DNA of 9,198 bases from contig CALRPY020000100.1 in assembly GCA_943370145.1 (NCBI GenBank), positions 1-9,198 of the forward strand. Direction: 5' to 3'. The translations under genes and the position numbers were made by a program. The DNA is from Ga0077536 sp943370145 (GTDB taxonomy: Bacteria; Pseudomonadota; Gammaproteobacteria; Ga0077536). The notes beneath the pieces were generated by a model. It was not told where the DNA came from. It saw only the letters and a program-made list of their open reading frames with translations, and did not search any database. This document shows, piece by piece, positions 1-6,425 of the stretch (its first letter is position 1; the number at the start of each line of letters is the position of its first letter).

Positions 1-402
1 ATTCGGATCATAAAGTGGCGGATCGATGAGGACGGTGTATTCGCGCACCATCCGCCCGTTCGCCCAGTTCAGCTCGAGCAGGAAATTCAGGAAGGGTTCG
101 CGCACGGGCTCGCGCGTGGTGATCCGGATGAAGTCGTTGCCGGCCGGCGTTTCGACGATTTCAAACTTGAGCGACAGCAGCACGGCCTCGCGCAGCACGC
201 CCGCCCGTTCGAACTGCTGGGAGTCCGCGAGCTTGACGCTCAGTGTGTCGTAGTCCGTGGCCGACGCGCCGAGTATTTCGATGCGCCCGTCGAAGGGCTC
301 GTTGAGGCTGGACGTTGCCTTCAACGCGCCGAGGCCCAGGGCGGACGCGAAACTGGGCATCAGCAAGGACACGGCGATGGCGACGGCTTTTTTCCGTAGC
401 AT
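1..402 (-). CDS. fimV: FimV-like pilus assembly protein, N-terminal part (runs off the left edge)
   Basis: The 134 visible residues are the N-terminal region of FimV, an inner-membrane, peptidoglycan-binding protein that organises the cell pole and type IV pilus assembly in Pseudomonas. Seen: a signal peptide (positive MLRKK, hydrophobic core, cleavage likely after ASA at residue 21), then LGLGALKATSSLNEPFDGRI, close to the mature FimV start of the LGLG..LNQPLDAEI type, then the conserved REPFLNFLLELNWANGRMVR and EYTVLIDPPLYDP near residues 100-132. The start at 402 is supported by the signal peptide and by an AAGGA ribosome site about 10 bases upstream. LysM, transmembrane and TPR-like parts would lie outside the window. 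It follows asd after 124 bp, as in the Pseudomonas leuB-asd-fimV-truA order. A shorter FimV/TspA-family protein cannot be excluded without the rest of the gene. Confidence 0.9.
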   Translation of the reverse strand, partial: MLRKKAVAIAVSLLMPSFASALGLGALKATSSLNEPFDGRIEILGASATDYDTLSVKLADSQQFERAGVLREAVLLSLKFEIVETPAGNDFIRITTREPVREPFLNFLLELNWANGRMVREYTVLIDPPLYDPN

Positions 403-526
403 GATTCGCTTCCTTAATCCTTAGTCGTTGTCGGGCTCCGGGCCGGCCGATGGGCGCCCCGGCCAAACGGGCTGCCGTGCCCGTTCAACCTGCGAATGAA
501 CTTTACAATTTCGGGTTAACTTTAGC
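403..526 (-). promoter_or_regulatory. asd-fimV intergenic region, possible fimV promoter or leader
   Basis: This 124-bp gap has two halves. The part next to asd (about 485-545, including the asd stop) is strikingly AT-rich for this genome and carries TATAA-like text on the leftward strand, so it could hold a fimV promoter, but I see no convincing -35/-10 pair. The part next to fimV is GC-rich with two possible hairpins: AACGGGC (466-472) with GCCCGTT (479-485), and GGCCGG (441-446) with CCGGCC (459-464). Neither is followed by a T-run on the leftward strand, so a classical terminator is not supported. The function is inferred from position only. Confidence 0.3.
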
Positions 527-1549
527 TTATAAAAAGCTTTTCACCAATATTTCCGCAATCTGGATACTGTTGAGCGCAGCACCCTTTCGGACGTTATCGG
601 CCACTACCCAGAGATTCAGACCACGGGGGTGGGAAATGTCCTCGCGGATGCGGCCGACGAAGACGTCGTCACGCTGCGCGGCCTCGGTGACGGCGGTCGG
701 CCAGGCACCGTCCGTACGTCCGTCCAGCACGGTCACCCCGGGCGCCCGCTCGAGCAGGGCCCGTGCCGCCTCGGCGGTGATCTTGTCCCGGGTTTCGATG
801 TGCACCGCTTCGGAGTGGCCGTAGAAGACGGGAACGCGGACCGTCGTCGGATTCACCTGGATGCTTTCGTCACCCATGATCTTCCGCGTCTCCCACACCA
901 TCTTCATTTCTTCCTTCGTGTAGCCGTTGTCGAGGAAGACGTCGATCTGGGGCAGGCAGTTGAACGCTATCTGCTTCGGATACACCGAGGGCTCGATCGG
1001 CTTGCCGTTCAGCAGCGCGGCCGTCTGGCTCGCCAGCTCCTCGATTGCCTCCTTGCCGGTGCCCGAAACGGCCTGGTAGGTGCAGACGTTGATGCGCTCG
1101 ATGCCGACCGCATCGTGGATGGGCTTCAGGGCTACCAGCATCTGGATCGTGGAGCAGTTCGGATTCGCGATGATGCCGCGGTTCCTGTACAGGGCAATGG
1201 CCTGCGGGTTGACCTCGGGCACCACCAGCGGAATGTCGTCGTCGTAGCGGAACTGCGAGGTGTTGTCGACGACGACGCAACCGGCTGCGGCGGCCTTCGG
1301 CGCGTAGATCTTCGACACCGACGCACCCGGGGAGAACAGCCCGATCGGGGTCTGGCTGAAATCGAAGGTTTCGAGATCGTGCACCGTCAGCTGGGTTCCG
1401 GCGAACGGAATGCGCGAGCCGGCGGAGCGCGCGCTCGCCACCGCGAAGACCTTGTCGTAGGGGAACTTGCGCTCTTCCAGGATCGAGAGCATCGCTTCGC
1501 CCACCGCGCCGGTCGCACCGACCACGGCCACGTTGAATTTCCTAGTCAT
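527..1549 (-). CDS. asd: Aspartate-semialdehyde dehydrogenase
   Basis: Reduces L-aspartyl-4-phosphate to L-aspartate 4-semialdehyde with NADPH, the branch point to lysine/diaminopimelate, threonine and methionine; cytoplasmic. The 340-residue product has the N-terminal nucleotide loop GATGAVGEA (11-19), the active-site NPNCSTIQ with catalytic Cys132, Gln159 in TYQAVSGTGKEA, the substrate-site segment WETRK (219-223), and RVPVFYGHSEAVHIE with His245 as the acid/base. Length and sequence fit the shorter class (S. pneumoniae-like, about 340 aa) rather than the 367-aa E. coli Asd. The ATG at 1549 was chosen because the Rossmann strand starts at once (MTRKFNVAVVGATG). A longer in-frame extension to 1696 would overlap leuB. 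The ribosome site is weak (GCGGAC). It lies 52 bp after leuB on the same strand, so co-transcription is likely. Confidence 0.97.
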   Translation of the reverse strand: MTRKFNVAVVGATGAVGEAMLSILEERKFPYDKVFAVASARSAGSRIPFAGTQLTVHDLETFDFSQTPIGLFSPGASVSKIYAPKAAAAGCVVVDNTSQFRYDDDIPLVVPEVNPQAIALYRNRGIIANPNCSTIQMLVALKPIHDAVGIERINVCTYQAVSGTGKEAIEELASQTAALLNGKPIEPSVYPKQIAFNCLPQIDVFLDNGYTKEEMKMVWETRKIMGDESIQVNPTTVRVPVFYGHSEAVHIETRDKITAEAARALLERAPGVTVLDGRTDGAWPTAVTEAAQRDDVFVGRIREDISHPRGLNLWVVADNVRKGAALNSIQIAEILVKSFL

Positions 1550-1601
1550 CTCATTTAGTCCGCTTTGTCCACCAGGTTGAGTAACGCGCCTCGCGACCGC
1601 T

Positions 1602-2678
1602 TCAGCGCAGCGCAGCGACGACCGCCGCACCCATTTCGCGCGTGCCGACCACCTTCGAGCCGGGCGACTGGATGTCGGCCGTGCGCAGGCCGCCATCGAG
1701 TACCGCGCTCACCGCCTCCTCCACGCGCCGGGCCTGTTCGGGCTCGTTCAGCGAGTAGCGCAGCAGCATCGCCAGCGACAGGATCGTCGCCAGCGGATTC
1801 GCCTTGTTCTGACCGGCGATGTCCGGCGCGGAGCCATGGCAGGGCTCGAACATGCCCTTGCCGGCGGCATCCAGCGAAGCCGACGGCAGCATGCCGATGG
1901 ACCCCGTCAGCATCGACGCGAGATCGGACAGGATGTCGCCGAAGATGTTGCCGGTGACGATGACGTCGAACTGCTTCGGCGCGCGCACCAGTTGCATCGC
2001 GGCGTTGTCGACGTACATGTGGCTGAGTTCGACGTCCGGGTACTCGCGGCCGATTTCGGTGACGATCTCACGCCACAGTTCAGTGGTCTCGAGCACGTTC
2101 GCCTTGTCGACCGAGCACAGGCGACGGGCCCGCTTCTGGGCGATCCGGAACGCGGCGTGGGCGACGCGCCGGATCTCGCGCTCGGTGTAAACCATCGTGT
2201 TGCGGCCGACGCGCTCGCCGTTGGCGCCGGTCTCGATGCCGCGGGGCTGCCCGAAGTAGATGTCGCCCGTCAGCTCGCGCACGATCATGATGTCGAGGCC
2301 CGACACGACTTCCGGCTTGAGCGTCGAGGCGTCCGCCAGCGCCGCGTGCAGGGCCGCCGGGCGGAGGTTGCAGAAAAGGTCCAGCGCCGATCGGATCTTG
2401 AGCAAGCCGCGCTCCGGTCGCTTGTCGCGCTCGATGCGGTCCCATTTCGGCCCGCCGACCGCGCCGAGCAGGATAGCGTCGGCCGCGCGTGCGAGGGCCA
2501 GCGTGCTGTCCGGAAGGGGCTCGCCGCACGCATCGACCGCGCAACCGCCCATCAGGGCTTCCTCGACCTCGGCCTGGAGGCCGAAGCGCTCCCGCAGGGC
2601 CTGCAGCACGCCCACGGTCGCGTCCACGATTTCGGGCCCGATGCCGTCGCCCTTGAGCAGTAGAATCTTGTGCGCCAT
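1602..2678 (-). CDS. leuB: 3-isopropylmalate dehydrogenase
   Basis: Oxidises and decarboxylates (2R,3S)-3-isopropylmalate to 2-oxoisocaproate with NAD+, the third step of leucine synthesis; cytoplasmic, normally a dimer. The 358-residue product is of family length. Seen: KILLLKGDGIGPEI (4-17), GAVGGPKWD (72-80), the substrate arginines in LLKIRSALDLFCNLRP (92-107) and RELTGDIYFGQPRG (134-147) with Tyr141, Lys192, and the Mg-binding aspartates in VDNAAMQL (Asp224) and GNIFGDILSDLASML (Asp248, Asp252). The NAD-binding stretch EPCHGSAPDIAGQNKANP spans 278-295. The ATG at 2678 fits the usual MxxKILLLxGDGIGPE start. It lacks a clear Shine-Dalgarno, and a second in-frame ATG 12 codons upstream (about 2714) is less likely. 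leuC and leuD, which usually precede leuB, are not next to it here; a divergent dapC is. Confidence 0.97.
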   Translation of the reverse strand: MAHKILLLKGDGIGPEIVDATVGVLQALRERFGLQAEVEEALMGGCAVDACGEPLPDSTLALARAADAILLGAVGGPKWDRIERDKRPERGLLKIRSALDLFCNLRPAALHAALADASTLKPEVVSGLDIMIVRELTGDIYFGQPRGIETGANGERVGRNTMVYTEREIRRVAHAAFRIAQKRARRLCSVDKANVLETTELWREIVTEIGREYPDVELSHMYVDNAAMQLVRAPKQFDVIVTGNIFGDILSDLASMLTGSIGMLPSASLDAAGKGMFEPCHGSAPDIAGQNKANPLATILSLAMLLRYSLNEPEQARRVEEAVSAVLDGGLRTADIQSPGSKVVGTREMGAAVVAALR

Positions 2679-2799
2679 TGTGATTTCGGCAGGAAAAAAA
2701 GGGCCGAAAAGCATACCCGAATCACCGCCGCCACGGTACCGATGTGCGGGCCTGCGCCGCGCCTTATACTGTGCGCCGCCCCGCTCCCCCCGTGACCCC
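2679..2799. promoter_or_regulatory. Divergent promoter region between leuB and dapC
   Basis: Both genes read outwards from this 121-bp gap, so it must serve two transcripts unless one comes from elsewhere. Rightward: TATACT at 2765-2770 is a good -10 match (5 of 6) about 30 bases before the dapC ATG, without a recognisable -35. Leftward: TATGCT (complement of 2710-2715) is a weaker -10 candidate for leuB. Between them lies an 8-bp palindrome, CGGTACCG (2734-2741), a possible operator. A run of seven A (2694-2700) sits just before leuB. The sites were read by eye. Confidence 0.45.
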
Positions 2800-3999
2800 A
2801 TGAACCTCGGTCTCACAGCGCTTCAGCCCTATCCGTTCGAACGCCTGGCGAGCCTGCGGGCGGGTCTTGCACCCGACCCCGCGCTGCCACCGATCAACAT
2901 GTCGATCGGCGAACCCCAGCATTCGACCCCATCGTTGATACTCGACGCGATGCGGGACGCCTTGCCGACGCTGTCGAAATACCCGGCCACGAAGGGCAGC
3001 GACGAACTCCGGCAGGCGATTGCGGCTTGGCTGGAGCGCCGCTTCCGGCTCGGCGCGGGCGCCGTCGACCCGGACTGCATGGTCCTGCCCGCCAACGGTA
3101 CCCGCGAGGCGCTTTTCGCGGTGGCGCAGTGCGTGATCGACGCCCGCGACCAGAACGCGCTGGTCGCCATGCCGAACCCCTTCTACCAAATCTACGAGGG
3201 CGCGGCGCTGCTCGCAGGCGCGCAGCCCTGCTTCCTGCCCTGTCCGGCGTCGCGGGACTTCCTGCCCGACTTCGCGGCGGTACCGACCGAGGTTTGGGAC
3301 CGCTGCCGGCTCGTCTACGTCTGCTCGCCCGCCAATCCTTCCGGTGCGGTGCTGTCGCGCGAGGACTACCGGGCGTTGCTGGCGCTCGCCGATCGCCACG
3401 ATTTCATCGTCGTCTCGGACGAATGCTATTCAGAGCTCTATTTCGACGAGGCTGCGCCGCCCTGCGGCCTGCTCGAGGCCGCGTGGGCCGAAGGACGCAC
3501 GGGTTTCGAGCGCTGCCTCGTGATGCACAGCCTGTCCAAGCGGTCGAACGCACCCGGTTTGCGCTCCGGCTTCATCGCCGGCGACAAGGCCCTGATGGCG
3601 CAGTTCCTGCGCTACCGGACCTACCACGGATCGGCAATGCCGCTGCACGTGCAGCTGGCGAGTGTCGCGGCCTGGCGCGACGAGGCGCACGTCATTGAAA
3701 ACCGCCGGCTCTATCGCGCGAAGTTCGAAGCGGTCACGCCGCTGCTTGCCGGGGTGATGCGGGTGTCAATCCCGGCCGGTGGCTTCTACCTGTGGCCCGA
3801 AGTCGACGGGGATGAGATCGCCCTGTGCGCCCGCCTCATCCAGCACGCGAACGTGACAACGCTGCCGGGTTCATTCCTGGCGCGCGACGCGGGCCAGGGC
3901 AATCCAGGTGCGCACCGGCTGCGCATCGCGCTGGTCGCCAATTTCGACGAGTGCGTGGCGGCTGCCCGACGCATCGCCGACGTACTCAAATCCAGTTGA
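2800..3999 (+). CDS. dapC: N-succinyl-L,L-diaminopimelate aminotransferase (DapC type)
   Basis: PLP-dependent transamination between glutamate and N-succinyl-2-amino-6-ketopimelate in the succinylase branch of lysine/diaminopimelate synthesis. The 399-residue product is a fold-type I class I/II aminotransferase. Seen: the family start NLGLTALQPYPFERL, NMSIGEPQHSTP (33-44), LPANGTREALF (96-106), SPANPSGAVL with Asn179, VVSDECYSELYF with Asp207 and Tyr210, the PLP-lysine motif HSLSKRSNAPGLRSGF with Lys247, and the carboxylate-binding arginine in HRLRIALVA (Arg375). The adjacent dapD 21 bp downstream supports the DapC assignment over other aminotransferases of the class. The start at 2800 gives the conserved N-terminus. 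No Shine-Dalgarno is visible: the leader is almost pure C/G (CCGCTCCCCCCGTGACCCC), so initiation may be weak or of an unusual kind. glnD, often upstream of dapC, is absent here. Confidence 0.93.
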   Translation: MNLGLTALQPYPFERLASLRAGLAPDPALPPINMSIGEPQHSTPSLILDAMRDALPTLSKYPATKGSDELRQAIAAWLERRFRLGAGAVDPDCMVLPANGTREALFAVAQCVIDARDQNALVAMPNPFYQIYEGAALLAGAQPCFLPCPASRDFLPDFAAVPTEVWDRCRLVYVCSPANPSGAVLSREDYRALLALADRHDFIVVSDECYSELYFDEAAPPCGLLEAAWAEGRTGFERCLVMHSLSKRSNAPGLRSGFIAGDKALMAQFLRYRTYHGSAMPLHVQLASVAAWRDEAHVIENRRLYRAKFEAVTPLLAGVMRVSIPAGGFYLWPEVDGDEIALCARLIQHANVTTLPGSFLARDAGQGNPGAHRLRIALVANFDECVAAARRIADVLKSS

Positions 4000-4020
4000 A
4001 TCGATACCCCGAGGTAAGCA

Positions 4021-4842
4021 ATGCAGGAACTAGCCGCAATCATCGACGAAGCGTTCGAGCAGCGCGCTGAACTGAGTCCGTCCAATGCGCCGTCGCGCGT
4101 GCGGGACGCGGTTGAAGAGTGCCTGTCGCTGCTCGACAGCGGCAAGGTGCGCGTCGCGGAGAAACGCGACGGCAGCTGGCACGTCAACGAGTGGACGAAG
4201 AAGGCCGTGCTGCTGAGCTTCCGCCTCAATGACAACGCGGTGATGCAGGGCGGCTGCACCAGCTACTTCGACAAGGTGCCGACCAAATTCGGCGGCCTGT
4301 CGGGCGAGGAATTCCGCCAGATCGGCGCACGCGTCGTACCACCGGCGGTCGCCCGTCGCGGCTGCTTCATCGCGTCCGGAGTCGTGTTGATGCCGAGCTA
4401 CGTGAACATCGGTGCCTATGTGGACTCGGGCACGATGGTCGACACCTGGGCGACGGTCGGTTCCTGCGCGCAGATCGGCAGGAATGTGCACCTGTCGGGC
4501 GGCGTCGGCATCGGTGGCGTGCTCGAACCGCTGCAGGCCTCACCGACCATCATCGAAGACAACTGCTTCATCGGCGCCCGCTCGGAGGTCGTCGAGGGCG
4601 TCATCGTCGGCGAGGGTTCGGTGATCTCGATGGGCGTCTTCATCGGCCAGAGCACGAAGATCTACGACCGCACCACCGGCGAAGTCAGCAGCGGCTACGT
4701 ACCGCCGGGTTCGGTGGTGGTCTCGGGCAGCCTGCCGGCCGCAGATGGCAGCCATAGCCTGTACTGCGCCGTCATCGTGAAGCGGGTGGACGCGAAAACC
4801 CGGGCAAAGGTAGGTATCAACGAACTGCTGCGCGATATCTGA
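4021..4842 (+). CDS. dapD: 2,3,4,5-tetrahydropyridine-2,6-dicarboxylate N-succinyltransferase
   Basis: Transfers succinyl from succinyl-CoA to tetrahydrodipicolinate, opening the ring to give N-succinyl-2-amino-6-ketopimelate, the substrate that the product of the preceding dapC then transaminates. The enzyme is a trimer built on a left-handed beta-helix. The 273-residue product matches the E. coli enzyme (274 aa) almost end to end: a helical N-terminal domain (1-100), then hexapeptide repeats from about 110 to 230 with the signature segments VLMPSYVNIGAYVDSGTMVD, TWATVGSCAQIG, NVHLSGGVGIGGVLEPLQA and EDNCFIGARSEVVEGVIV, and the C-terminal SLYCAVIVKRVDAKTR..VGINELLR. GAGGT at 4011-4015 is a good ribosome site. 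The 21-bp gap to dapC indicates a two-gene operon. dapE, the next step, does not follow. Confidence 0.98.
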   Translation: MQELAAIIDEAFEQRAELSPSNAPSRVRDAVEECLSLLDSGKVRVAEKRDGSWHVNEWTKKAVLLSFRLNDNAVMQGGCTSYFDKVPTKFGGLSGEEFRQIGARVVPPAVARRGCFIASGVVLMPSYVNIGAYVDSGTMVDTWATVGSCAQIGRNVHLSGGVGIGGVLEPLQASPTIIEDNCFIGARSEVVEGVIVGEGSVISMGVFIGQSTKIYDRTTGEVSSGYVPPGSVVVSGSLPAADGSHSLYCAVIVKRVDAKTRAKVGINELLRDI

Positions 4843-4849
4843 GCGTTGC

Positions 4850-4898
4850 CCCGCCGCCGGTGCGGCGGCGGGCGCCAGGCGGGTGGCGCCGCCACCCG
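4850..4898. terminator. Two tandem GC-rich hairpins between convergent dapD and glmM
   Basis: In the 72-bp convergent gap, CCCGCCGCCG (4850-4859) pairs perfectly with CGGCGGCGGG (4863-4872) around a 3-base loop, and CGGGTGGC (4880-4887) pairs with GCCACCCG (4891-4898), again with a 3-base loop. Perfect stems work in both directions, so this suits a shared barrier for both transcripts. Neither stem is followed by a T-run on either strand, so it is not a textbook intrinsic terminator; Rho help or simple 3'-end protection is possible. Confidence 0.55.
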
Positions 4899-4914
4899 GT
4901 TCGCGGCAAGACGT

Positions 4915-6294
4915 TCAGGCCGCGCGTTCCGCCGGTGCCGCAATGGCGTTGCGCACGGCGTCCGCGATGAAATGCGCGAGCTCGTCGACCTGCTGTTCCT
5001 CACGCCCTTCCACCATCACCCGAATCAGGGGTTCCGTACCTGACGGCCGCAGCAGCACACGCCCCTGTCCGTCCAGCCTGCGCTCCACTTCAGCAACGGC
5101 CGCCTGCACCGGTGCCAGGTTCGTGACATCGACACGCTCGCGCAGCTTCACGTTGACCAGCTTTTGCGGGAACTTGGTCATGCCCGCCACCAGGTCCTGC
5201 AGCGACTTTTCCGTCTGGACCATCGCCTCGAGCACCTGCAGCGCGGAAATGATGCCGTCACCGGTACTGGTCAGGTCGAGGCAGATGATGTGCCCGGAGG
5301 ATTCGCCGCCGACGGTCCAGCCGTTGGCGGTCAGCATCTCCAGGATGTAGCGGTCGCCGACCGCCGCCCGCCGGAAACCGAATCCCTGCTGGCGCAACGC
5401 GAGTTCCAGGCCCAGATTGCTCATCTGCGTGCCCACGATCGTGCCGCCCAGCTTACCCAACCGTTGCCGGTGGCACGCGATGACATAGGTCAGTTCGTCA
5501 CCGTCGGCGACGCGACCGCTGTGATCGACCATGATCAGCCGGTCACCGTCACCGTCGAGCGCGATGCCCACGTGCGCTCCGTGCTCGCGGACCGCTGCCT
5601 GCAGTTGTTCGGGTGAGGTTGCGCCGACCCGCTCATTGATATTGAAGCCGTCTGGTTGGTTGCCGGTCGCGATGACCTGCGCCCCCAGCTCCTCGAACAC
5701 GTCCGGCGCGATGTGATAGGTGGCACCGTGGGCGCAGTCGACCACGACCTTGAGACCGCTGAGGTCGATGCCGCTGGCGACCGTGCTCTTGCAGAATTCG
5801 ATGTAGCGGCCCGCGGCGTCGACGACTCGGTGGGCCTTGCCGAGTTCGCGTGAGGTCACGCACTCGAACGGCTTTTCCAGTTCCTGCTCGATTTCGCACT
5901 CGACGCTGTCGGGCAACTTGGTGCCGGCGCCGGAAAAGAACTTGATGCCGTTGTCGTCGAAGGCATTGTGCGAGGCGCTGATCACGATGCCCGCCTGGGC
6001 ATGGAAGGTGCGCGTGAGATACGCGATGCCGGGCGTGGGCATGGGACCCAGCAGGTGAATGTCGACGCCGGCGGCGGACAGTCCGGCCTCCAGGGCGGAC
6101 TCGAACATGTAGCCGGACACCCGGGTGTCCTTGCCGATCAGGACCTTCGGTTTGGCCTTGCCGCATCCCCTGGCAAGCACGCGCCCGGCCGCCCAACCGA
6201 GTTTCATCACGAAGTCCGGAGTGATGGGGTGTTCGCCAACACGTCCCCGGATGCCATCCGTGCCGAAATACTTCCGAACCGTGGCTTTGCTCAT
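4915..6294 (-). CDS. glmM: Phosphoglucosamine mutase
   Basis: Interconverts glucosamine-6-phosphate and glucosamine-1-phosphate, the step before GlmU in UDP-GlcNAc synthesis for peptidoglycan and lipopolysaccharide; cytoplasmic. The 459-residue product is an alpha-D-phosphohexomutase of GlmM type: RKYFGTDGIRGRVG (7-20), the phosphoserine loop ISASHNAFDDNGIKFFSG with catalytic Ser108, the Mg-binding DGDGDR (247-252), the sugar-binding GGESSGH (329-335) and the phosphate-binding RPSGTEPLIRVMVEG (416-430). The start at 6294 gives the family N-terminus and has GAAAGGGA upstream. It is slightly longer than the E. coli enzyme (445 aa), mainly through an Ala-rich C-terminal end (ADAVRNAIAAPAERAA). 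It follows ftsH after 131 bp, as in the common ftsH-folP-glmM order but without folP. It converges on dapD. Confidence 0.97.
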   Translation of the reverse strand: MSKATVRKYFGTDGIRGRVGEHPITPDFVMKLGWAAGRVLARGCGKAKPKVLIGKDTRVSGYMFESALEAGLSAAGVDIHLLGPMPTPGIAYLTRTFHAQAGIVISASHNAFDDNGIKFFSGAGTKLPDSVECEIEQELEKPFECVTSRELGKAHRVVDAAGRYIEFCKSTVASGIDLSGLKVVVDCAHGATYHIAPDVFEELGAQVIATGNQPDGFNINERVGATSPEQLQAAVREHGAHVGIALDGDGDRLIMVDHSGRVADGDELTYVIACHRQRLGKLGGTIVGTQMSNLGLELALRQQGFGFRRAAVGDRYILEMLTANGWTVGGESSGHIICLDLTSTGDGIISALQVLEAMVQTEKSLQDLVAGMTKFPQKLVNVKLRERVDVTNLAPVQAAVAEVERRLDGQGRVLLRPSGTEPLIRVMVEGREEQQVDELAHFIADAVRNAIAAPAERAA

Positions 6295-6425
6295 GTAATC
6301 CCTTTCAAGGTGAAAGCGCGCAGCTCCCTTATCGGCAGCTTAGCAGCACGCGTTCAGTGCGACTTGTGAGCATTGTCGCAAACTCCACGCCCCGTTTGTG
6401 GAATCCGGTGACGTGGAACCCTCGC
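6295..6425 (-). other. ftsH-glmM gap where folP would be expected
   Basis: In many gammaproteobacteria folP (dihydropteroate synthase, about 280 residues) lies between ftsH and glmM. Here there are only 131 bp and no reading frame with FolP motifs. The ftsH stop sits in the leftward text TCGCACTGAGCG (from 6434), and a near-copy, TCGCACTGAACG, recurs 72 bases further on (from 6362); the exact shared word on the plus strand is TCAGTGCGA at 6354-6362 and 6426-6434. No convincing promoter for glmM or terminator for ftsH was found, although weak -10-like words (GATAAG, GACAAT on the leftward strand) occur. Confidence 0.5.

Noticed and set aside
1550..1696. Longer asd start adding 49 residues
   Set aside because: It would overlap the leuB 3' end, and the added residues are Arg/Ala-rich with no family counterpart, while the ATG at 1549 gives the conserved N-terminus.
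629..2663. Rightward frames of 309 and 275 codons opposite asd and leuB
   Set aside because: Same reason: antisense shadows of intact genes with no recognisable protein features.
2679..2816. Longer leuB start adding 46 residues
   Set aside because: It would cross the divergent promoter region and overlap the start of dapC; the added residues have no match in the LeuB family.
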